Shown here: positions 1 to 4,895 of the stretch, in pieces
How the letters are laid out: every line of letters begins with the position of its first letter
Position numbering within the stretch: position 1 is the first letter of the stretch
NCBI GenBank assembly: GCA_029065305.1
Contig: JAIEIQ010000254.1
Span: 1-7,112 of the forward strand
Origin: Oscillospiraceae bacterium
GTDB lineage: Bacteria; Bacillota; Clostridia; Oscillospirales; Oscillospiraceae
Length of the DNA stretch: 7,112 nucleotides
Reading direction: 5' to 3'
Program-made: the position numbers and the translations under genes
The notes under the pieces: model-generated
The model's database searches: none
What the model saw: the letters and a program-made list of their open reading frames with translations, nothing else
Told to the model about the DNA's origin: nothing

Positions 1-1431
1 GGGGTGCTGGCCGCTGTGGAGAGCGAGGGCGGGAGCTATGGGCGCTCTGACGCGCTGAGGGGGCAGAAGATCATGGTGGAGTTCGTCTCCGCCAACCCCA
101 CCGGGCCCATGCACATGGGCAACGCCCGGGGCGGCGTGCTGGGGGACACCCTGGCCGCTGTGCTGGAGGCCGCCGGGGCCCAGGTCTGGCGGGAGTTCTA
201 CGTCAACGACGCGGGGAACCAGATTGAGAAGTTTGCCAACTCTCTGGAGGCCCGGTATCTCCAGATACTGCTGGGGGAGGACGCGGTTCCCTTCCCCGAG
301 GACGGCTACCACGGCGACGACATCCGGGAGCTGGCCCAGGCGTATTATGACCAGTACGGGGAGAGCTTGAAGGATGTTTCCAGGGAGGAGCGCCACGCCG
401 CCCTGGCGAAGTTCGGCCTGGAGCGGAACATCCCCAAGATGCAGAGCGATCTGCGGCGGTATAAGATTGAATATGATCAGTGGTTCTTTGAGTCCGAGCT
501 CCACAACACCGGCTATGTGGCCGAGACGGTGGACAAGCTGTCCCAGCGGGGGTACACCTATGAGAAGGAGGGGGCCCTCTGGCTGAAAACGGCGGACATC
601 CTCCGGGAAAACCTGCTGAAGGCCGGAAAGAAGGAGAAGGACATTGAGAAGCTGGATCTGAAGGACGACGTGCTCCGCCGGGCCAACGGGTTATACACCT
701 ATTTTGCCGCTGACATCGCTTACCACCGCAACAAGTTTGAGAAGCGGGGCTTTGACCGGGTGATCAACATCTGGGGCGCGGACCACCACGGCCATGTGGC
801 CCGGCTCAAGGGGGCTATGGACGCTTTGGGGCTGGACGGGACCGGGCGGCTGGACATTGTGCTGATGCAGCTGGTGAAGCTCCTGCGGGACGGAGAGGTC
901 GTCAAGATGTCCAAGCGCACCGGCAAGGCGATCTCCCTGACGGATCTGCTCGACGAGGTGCCTGTGGACGCGGCGCGGTGGTTCTTCAATGCCAAGCCGG
1001 ACACCCAGATGGATTTTGACCTGGGGCTGGCCGTCCGGGAGGACAGCGAGAACCCCATCTACTATGTGGAGTACGCCCACGCGAGAATTTGCAGCCTCCT
1101 GCGGAATCTGGCGGCGGAGGGGTGCGCGGTTCCCGAGGCGGGGGCTGTGGACGCCGCCCTGCTCTCCGGGGAGACGGAGATTGCTCTGATCAAGCAGCTC
1201 GCTCTGTTCTGTGAGGAGCTGCGTCTGGCGGCCCGGGACTACGACCCCAGCCACATCAACCGCTGTCTGGTGGAGCTGGCCGGGTGCTTCCACAGGTTCT
1301 ACACCGCCTGCCGGATCAAGGGCGAGGAGCCTGCGGTCCTGGCCGCCAGGCTCAAGCTGGCCGACAGCACCAGGAGTGTGCTCAAAAACGGCTTGGCCCT
1401 CCTGGGCGTGGAGGCGCCGGAGCGGATGTAG
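1..1431 (+). CDS. argS: Arginyl-tRNA synthetase, 5'-truncated by window edge
   Basis: Cytoplasmic class I aminoacyl-tRNA synthetase that activates arginine with ATP and charges tRNA-Arg. The frame is open from base 1, so the true start lies upstream; the GTG at 4 is an internal valine, not a start. Visible landmarks, counting the codon at 1-3 as residue 1: the class I HIGH signature appears as HMGN (bases 112-123) inside SANPTGPMHMGNARGG; GADHHGH begins near residue 259; the KMSKS loop appears as KMSKRTG (904-924), with both lysines present; YVEYAHARI (from base 1060) opens the C-terminal all-helical DALR/anticodon-binding domain, which runs to the end. Bacterial ArgRS is about 550-580 residues with HIGH near residue 125-135 (known family), so about 85-95 residues of the N-terminal tRNA-recognition domain are missing here. 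The stop TAG at 1429-1431 is followed by hairpins and a terminator, so argS ends its transcript here. Nothing in the visible part suggests inactivation. Confidence 0.97.
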   Translation, partial: GVLAAVESEGGSYGRSDALRGQKIMVEFVSANPTGPMHMGNARGGVLGDTLAAVLEAAGAQVWREFYVNDAGNQIEKFANSLEARYLQILLGEDAVPFPEDGYHGDDIRELAQAYYDQYGESLKDVSREERHAALAKFGLERNIPKMQSDLRRYKIEYDQWFFESELHNTGYVAETVDKLSQRGYTYEKEGALWLKTADILRENLLKAGKKEKDIEKLDLKDDVLRRANGLYTYFAADIAYHRNKFEKRGFDRVINIWGADHHGHVARLKGAMDALGLDGTGRLDIVLMQLVKLLRDGEVVKMSKRTGKAISLTDLLDEVPVDAARWFFNAKPDTQMDFDLGLAVREDSENPIYYVEYAHARICSLLRNLAAEGCAVPEAGAVDAALLSGETEIALIKQLALFCEELRLAARDYDPSHINRCLVELAGCFHRFYTACRIKGEEPAVLAARLKLADSTRSVLKNGLALLGVEAPERM

Positions 1432-1433
1432 CC

Positions 1434-1465
1434 ATTCTTTTTCTTTGTGAACAAAGAAAAAGAAT
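1434..1465. repeat. Perfect 14-bp inverted repeat (stem-loop) after argS
   Basis: ATTCTTTTTCTTTG at 1434-1447 is the exact reverse complement of 1452-1465, with the loop TGAA. It begins 2 bases after the argS stop codon. The stem is very AU-rich and is followed by A-rich sequence rather than a U-run on either strand, so it is not a textbook terminator. It may protect the argS mRNA 3' end, or be part of a dispersed intergenic repeat that continues into the A-rich stretch and the following GCAAAAC hairpin. The structure is seen directly; the role is unknown. Confidence 0.8.
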
Positions 1466-1483
1466 CAAAAAGAAAAACTTTGC

Positions 1484-1500
1484 GCAAAACTGCGTTTTGC
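1484..1500. repeat. Small stem-loop GCAAAAC-TGC-GTTTTGC
   Basis: A perfect 7-bp stem (1484-1490 with 1494-1500) has a 3-base loop. It overlaps the 10-bp palindrome TTTGCGCAAA (1479-1488), and its last two bases are the first two of the terminator stem at 1499. The AAAAC arm could alternatively pair with GTTTT in the terminator U-run (1525-1529), so the hairpins could compete, but nothing shows that this is used. It may form one compact repeat module with the hairpin at 1434-1465. Confidence 0.5.
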
Positions 1501-1530
1501 TCTCCCTGGAATACTGGGGAGAGCGTTTTT
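1499..1530 (+). terminator. Intrinsic terminator of argS
   Basis: GCTCTCCC (1499-1506) pairs perfectly with GGGAGAGC (1517-1524) around a 10-base loop. It is followed immediately by GTTTTTA (1525-1531), the GC stem plus U-run of a Rho-independent terminator. It sits about 70 bases after the argS stop and before the symporter promoter, so it separates the two units. Confidence 0.82.
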
Positions 1531-1579
1531 ATCATTTATGCAAACTGCAAAAAGACTATCGTTAAAAAAGTAACTATCC

Positions 1580-1608
1580 TTGTATATTTTGTGATCATAT
1601 GCTATAAT
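1580..1608 (+). promoter_or_regulatory. Extended -10 vegetative promoter for the symporter
   Basis: The -10 box TATAAT (1603-1608) matches the consensus perfectly and carries the TGn extension (TG at 1600-1601). The -35 box TTGTAT (1580-1585) matches TTGACA in 4 of 6 positions at the ideal 17-bp spacing. Transcription would start near 1615, giving a leader of about 48 bases. The leader contains a weak GGGAG/CTCCC hairpin (1619-1623 with 1633-1637). The region from 1531 to 1600 is AT-rich, unlike the GC-rich coding DNA around it, as expected for a Firmicutes promoter. Confidence 0.85.
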
Positions 1609-1647
1609 ATCCGCCAGAGGGAGACTCCGTTGCTCCCCAATTTAGAA

Positions 1648-1653
1648 GAGGAG
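1648..1653 (+). promoter_or_regulatory. Ribosome binding site fixing the symporter start
   Basis: GAGGAG, within a longer purine run (1644-1657), ends 9 bases before the ATG at 1663. This favours that ATG over the in-frame ATG four codons later at 1675. It also argues against the upstream open frame, which extends back into the terminator region. Confidence 0.85.
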
Positions 1654-1662
1654 AGAGTGACT

Positions 1663-2889
1663 ATGAAAAAGAAAATGAGCCTGCCTGTGCAGATCCTGAT
1701 TGCCCTGGCCGCTGGTATTGCGGTGGGCCTGATCTGCTCCGCCACGGGGCTGGAGGGCTTTACCGCCAGCTACCTCAAGCCCTTCGGGGACATCTTCGTC
1801 AACCTGCTGAAGTTCATCGTGGTGCCCGTGGTTCTGCTGAGTATGATCGACGGCATCCTGTCCATGGACGACATGAAGAAGGTGGGAAACGTGGGCTGGA
1901 AGACTGTGGCCTACTTCCTGTGCACCACCGCTGTGGCCTGCGTCATCGGCCTGGTGTTTGCCAATATCTTCAACTCCATGGGCGTATTCCCCAAGCTGGC
2001 CCTGGAGGAGGGCGCTGTGTGGGAGAAGGCCACCTCCGCCAACTTTATGGATACCATCAAGGGGATTTTCCCCTCCAACATGTGGGAGGCGTTCCACACC
2101 GCCAACATGCTCCAGGTGATTGTCATTGCCCTGTTCCTGGGCGGCGCCATTATGGCCGCCGGCGAGAAGGGGAAGCTGTGCCGGGATTTTGTGTCCTCTG
2201 GCTACGCGGTGATTGAGAAGCTGATGAACTTCATCATCAGCCTGTCCCCCATCGGCGTGTTCACCATGATGGCTTGGGTTGTGGCTACCCAGGGCGCGGC
2301 CATTCTGGGCTCCCTGGCGTGGGTGCTGCTGTGCGCCTACCTGGGCTACATCGTCCACGCGGTGCTGGTTTACTCCCTGTCCGCTCAGGTGTTTGCCGGC
2401 ATGAGCCCGGCGAAGTTCTTCAAGAGCGCGTTCCCCGCCATGATGTTCGCCTTCTCCTCCACCTCCTCTGCGGCCACCCTGCCGGTGTCCAAGGAGTGCG
2501 CGGATGAGCTGGGCGCGGATGGGGACATCTCCTCCTTCGTTCTGCCTCTGGGCTCCACCATCAACATGGACGGTACCGCGATTTACCAGTGCGTGGCTAC
2601 CATCTTCCTGGCCACCTGCGCGGGTGTCAGCCTGAGTCTGGGTCAGATGGTGACCATCGTTGTGACCGCCACCCTGGCCTCCATCGGCACCGCCGGCGTC
2701 TCCGGCGCGGGCATGATCATGCTGGCTATGGTGCTGACCGCCATGGGCATCGACGTCAACCTGATCATGATCATCTACGGCGTGGACCGGCTCTTCGACA
2801 TGGGCCGTACCTGCCTGAACGTCACCGGCGATATTGCCTGCGCCGTCTGCGTGAGCAAGTGGGAGGGCAAGAAGGCTGTCAAGAAGTAA
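1663..2889 (+). CDS. Dicarboxylate/amino acid:cation symporter (DAACS, GltP/GltPh-like)
   Basis: Complete 408-residue membrane symporter of the glutamate-transporter fold, importing an acidic amino acid or dicarboxylate with Na+ or H+. It starts with a short basic MKKKMS tail and a first membrane helix. Family landmarks in order: the serine-rich hairpin-1 tip SSTSS (265-269) leading into AATLP; the TM7 motif NMDGTA (301-306), whose Asn and Asp are cation-site residues; the hairpin-2 sequence GTAGVSGAG with Ser347 where GltPh has proline; and TM8 with D375, D379, R382, T383, N386 and D390, matching D390, D394, R397, T398, N401 and D405 of GltPh. The arginine that grips the substrate side-chain carboxylate is present, so an acidic substrate is favoured over a neutral amino acid. 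Length is normal for bacterial members (about 400-440). It has its own promoter and ends before a strong terminator, so it is monocistronic. Exact substrate and coupling ion cannot be read from the sequence. Confidence 0.95.
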   Translation: MKKKMSLPVQILIALAAGIAVGLICSATGLEGFTASYLKPFGDIFVNLLKFIVVPVVLLSMIDGILSMDDMKKVGNVGWKTVAYFLCTTAVACVIGLVFANIFNSMGVFPKLALEEGAVWEKATSANFMDTIKGIFPSNMWEAFHTANMLQVIVIALFLGGAIMAAGEKGKLCRDFVSSGYAVIEKLMNFIISLSPIGVFTMMAWVVATQGAAILGSLAWVLLCAYLGYIVHAVLVYSLSAQVFAGMSPAKFFKSAFPAMMFAFSSTSSAATLPVSKECADELGADGDISSFVLPLGSTINMDGTAIYQCVATIFLATCAGVSLSLGQMVTIVVTATLASIGTAGVSGAGMIMLAMVLTAMGIDVNLIMIIYGVDRLFDMGRTCLNVTGDIACAVCVSKWEGKKAVKK

Positions 2890-2910
2890 ATCGGTTACAT
2901 AGAGAAGAAA

Positions 2911-2943
2911 GGGCCCCCATCCGGAAGGATGGGGGCCTCTTTT
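2911..2943. terminator. Bidirectional intrinsic terminator between convergent genes
   Basis: GGCCCCCATCC (2912-2922) pairs perfectly with GGATGGGGGCC (2927-2937) around the tetraloop GGAA. On the + strand it is followed by TCTTTT, ending the symporter transcript. On the - strand it is followed by TTTCTTCTCT, ending the permease transcript. It fills most of the 59-bp gap between the symporter stop (2889) and the permease stop codon (2949-2951). Confidence 0.93.
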
Positions 2944-2948
2944 GCTTG

Positions 2949-4895
2949 CTATTCGATGGATTTCAGCGACTCCGCCATATCAATTTTCCGGAGCCGGGGC
3001 CGCATGGCAAGGGTAATCAGCACCGTGAAGAGCAGCGTCAGGCCCACCGAGATGATATAGCTGAAAGCATCCACCCGGCTGGGGAAAAACATCCCGTCCA
3101 CATGGATCTGCGAGATGACGAAGGCGTGGAGGGCCTTGCCCATGCCCAGCCCGGCGATACTGCCCAGCAGTGAGAGCATATTGATCTCCCGGAACACGTA
3201 GGCCGCTATCTCGTTCTGGTAGAAGCCCAGGACCTTGATGGTGGCGATCTCCCGGATGCGCTCGTTGATGTTGATATTGGTCAGGTTGTAGAGCACGATG
3301 AATGCCAGCGCCCCCGCGCAGACCACCACGATCAGGACGATATAGTCCAGCCGGGAGAGCATCCCGTTCACCCGGTCCTGGATGGAGGCGTTTACCGTCA
3401 CACTGCCCACATCCTCCCCCTCGGACAGGCGGACGCCCTCCTCATAGGGGTCTTCATCCCCGTCCGAGCGCAGGTAGAGCATCTGGTAGTCCGGCTCTGT
3501 CCCCAGCTGCTCCCGGTAGGTCTGAGGGGAGACAAAGACGAAATTTTGAATATAGTTGTCGCAGACGCCGGAGACGGACACGGTGACAGTTCCCAGCTCC
3601 GTACTGCGCAGCTGAACCTCCGTTCCGGGCTGGAGCTCCAGGCTTTGGGCCAGGCCCGCGCTCACCACCACCTCGCCGGGGACCGGGTCCGGGATCGCCT
3701 CTGCGCCGCTGTGGAGGGAGATGAAGCCCTCCAGGGTGTCCGTGGAGGAGACGGTCAGGTAGACGGACTTCGTTCCCTCCGGGGCAATGATATCCGTACT
3801 GCCCGCGTGGGCCAGCAGGGCGTCCTCCGCCGGCCAGCCCTGCTCCGCCAGATAGGCCCCGGCGGTTTCCGGCGTCTGGGGGGCGGAGAAGGCGATCCCG
3901 TAGTCGTAGAGGATGATGTCCTCGTACTGCTCATCCACCACGGATTTGATGGAGTCCCGGATGCCGAAGCCCGTCAGCAGCAGGGCCGTACAGCCCCCGA
4001 TGCCCAGCACCATCATCACAAGGCGGCTCCGGTAGCGGAAGACATTGCGCACCGAGACCTTCCGCAGGAAGCCCAGCCGCCGCCACAGGGCGGGGATGTA
4101 CTCCAGAAAAATCCGCTGTCCGGCCCTGGGGGCCTTGGGGCGGATGAGCTCTGCCGCCTGCCGCTTCAGCTCCGCCCGGCAGGAGAGGTAGGTTGCCCCC
4201 ATGGAGCACAGCAGGGCCGCTCCGTAGGACACCGCCGCCAGACCGGGGCTGAACACGAATTTCAGCTCCGCGAAGCCGTACATGATGCCGTAGATCTGCC
4301 AGATGATCCAGGGCAGGCCGTAGCAGCAGAGGGCGTAGCCCAGCACGGCGCCCAGGGTGGCGGCGCTGCCGGCGTAGAAGAGGTACCGGCCCATGATCTG
4401 TCCGTCGCTGTAGCCCAGGGCCTTCAGCACGCCGATCTGGGTCCGCTGCTCGTCCACCATTCTGGTCATGGTGGTCATGCACACCAGCGCCGCCACCAGG
4501 AAGAAGAAGGCCGGAAACACCAGGGAGATAGCGGCGATGATGGAGGTATCGTTGTCAAAGGCGGCGTAGCCGGTGTTCTCCATCCGGGTGAGGACGTAGG
4601 TGTCCGCCGGCTCCAGCTCCGAGAGCTGCTCATAGGCGTCGGCGATCTCCACCTGGCCGTCGTCCAGCTCCCGCCGGGCGTCGGCGAACTCCGCGTCCGC
4701 CTCCGCCGCGCCGTCCAGGTACTCCGTCCAGCCGTCGTCCAGCTCCTGCCGGGCGTCGGAGAGCTCGCCGGGGGCCTTCGCCAGCTCCGCCGCCGCGTCC
4801 TCCAGCTCCACTTTGGCGTCGGCCAGCTCCGCCACGGCGTCGCGCAGCTCCTGTTCCCCTTCGGCCAGCTCCTGCCGGCCCTCCTCCAGCTTCAT
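2949..4895 (-). CDS. C-terminal fragment of the FtsX permease: end of coiled coil and both FtsX cores
   Basis: Frame of 648 residues counted from an internal ATG (4893-4895) that is probably not a natural start; the in-frame sequence upstream of it belongs to the duplicated coiled coil. Only a GGAG at 2-base spacing precedes the ATG, which is poor. Residues 1-95 finish coiled-coil arm 2. FtsX core 1 has helices at about 119-143, 176-200 and 216-236, with the coupling segment RTQIGVLKALGYSDGQI. A fourth helix spans about 291-311, preceded by the basic segment SVRNVFRYRSR, then an extracytoplasmic beta-rich domain at about 312-512. FtsX core 2 has helices at about 517-538, 571-596 and 611-632, with REIATIKVLGFYQNEI as its coupling segment, which in this family docks onto the ATPase. 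The C-terminus is SLKSIE. Reading frame and hydrophobicity look fully conserved, so any damage is confined to the duplication. No ATP-binding subunit is in the window. Confidence 0.85.
   Translation of the reverse strand: MKLEEGRQELAEGEQELRDAVAELADAKVELEDAAAELAKAPGELSDARQELDDGWTEYLDGAAEADAEFADARRELDDGQVEIADAYEQLSELEPADTYVLTRMENTGYAAFDNDTSIIAAISLVFPAFFFLVAALVCMTTMTRMVDEQRTQIGVLKALGYSDGQIMGRYLFYAGSAATLGAVLGYALCCYGLPWIIWQIYGIMYGFAELKFVFSPGLAAVSYGAALLCSMGATYLSCRAELKRQAAELIRPKAPRAGQRIFLEYIPALWRRLGFLRKVSVRNVFRYRSRLVMMVLGIGGCTALLLTGFGIRDSIKSVVDEQYEDIILYDYGIAFSAPQTPETAGAYLAEQGWPAEDALLAHAGSTDIIAPEGTKSVYLTVSSTDTLEGFISLHSGAEAIPDPVPGEVVVSAGLAQSLELQPGTEVQLRSTELGTVTVSVSGVCDNYIQNFVFVSPQTYREQLGTEPDYQMLYLRSDGDEDPYEEGVRLSEGEDVGSVTVNASIQDRVNGMLSRLDYIVLIVVVCAGALAFIVLYNLTNININERIREIATIKVLGFYQNEIAAYVFREINMLSLLGSIAGLGMGKALHAFVISQIHVDGMFFPSRVDAFSYIISVGLTLLFTVLITLAMRPRLRKIDMAESLKSIE

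Noticed and set aside
691..1293. - strand open frame inside argS
   Set aside because: The + strand frame carries continuous ArgRS motifs; the antisense translation is His/Gln/Arg-rich with no recognisable features.
1588..1600. TTTGTGATCATAT as a CRP/FNR-like site
   Set aside because: Only a half-match to TGTGA-N6-TCACA, and it lies between the -35 and -10 boxes; too weak to call.
1447..1662. Upstream in-frame extension of the symporter (possible longer N-terminus)
   Set aside because: The extension would start inside the hairpin and terminator region and cross the promoter; the ATG at 1663 has a good ribosome binding site and gives the normal family length.
1642..2358. - strand open frame inside the symporter gene
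   Set aside because: Shadow of the transporter gene; His/Gly/Gln-rich with no motif, and its end overlaps the symporter leader.
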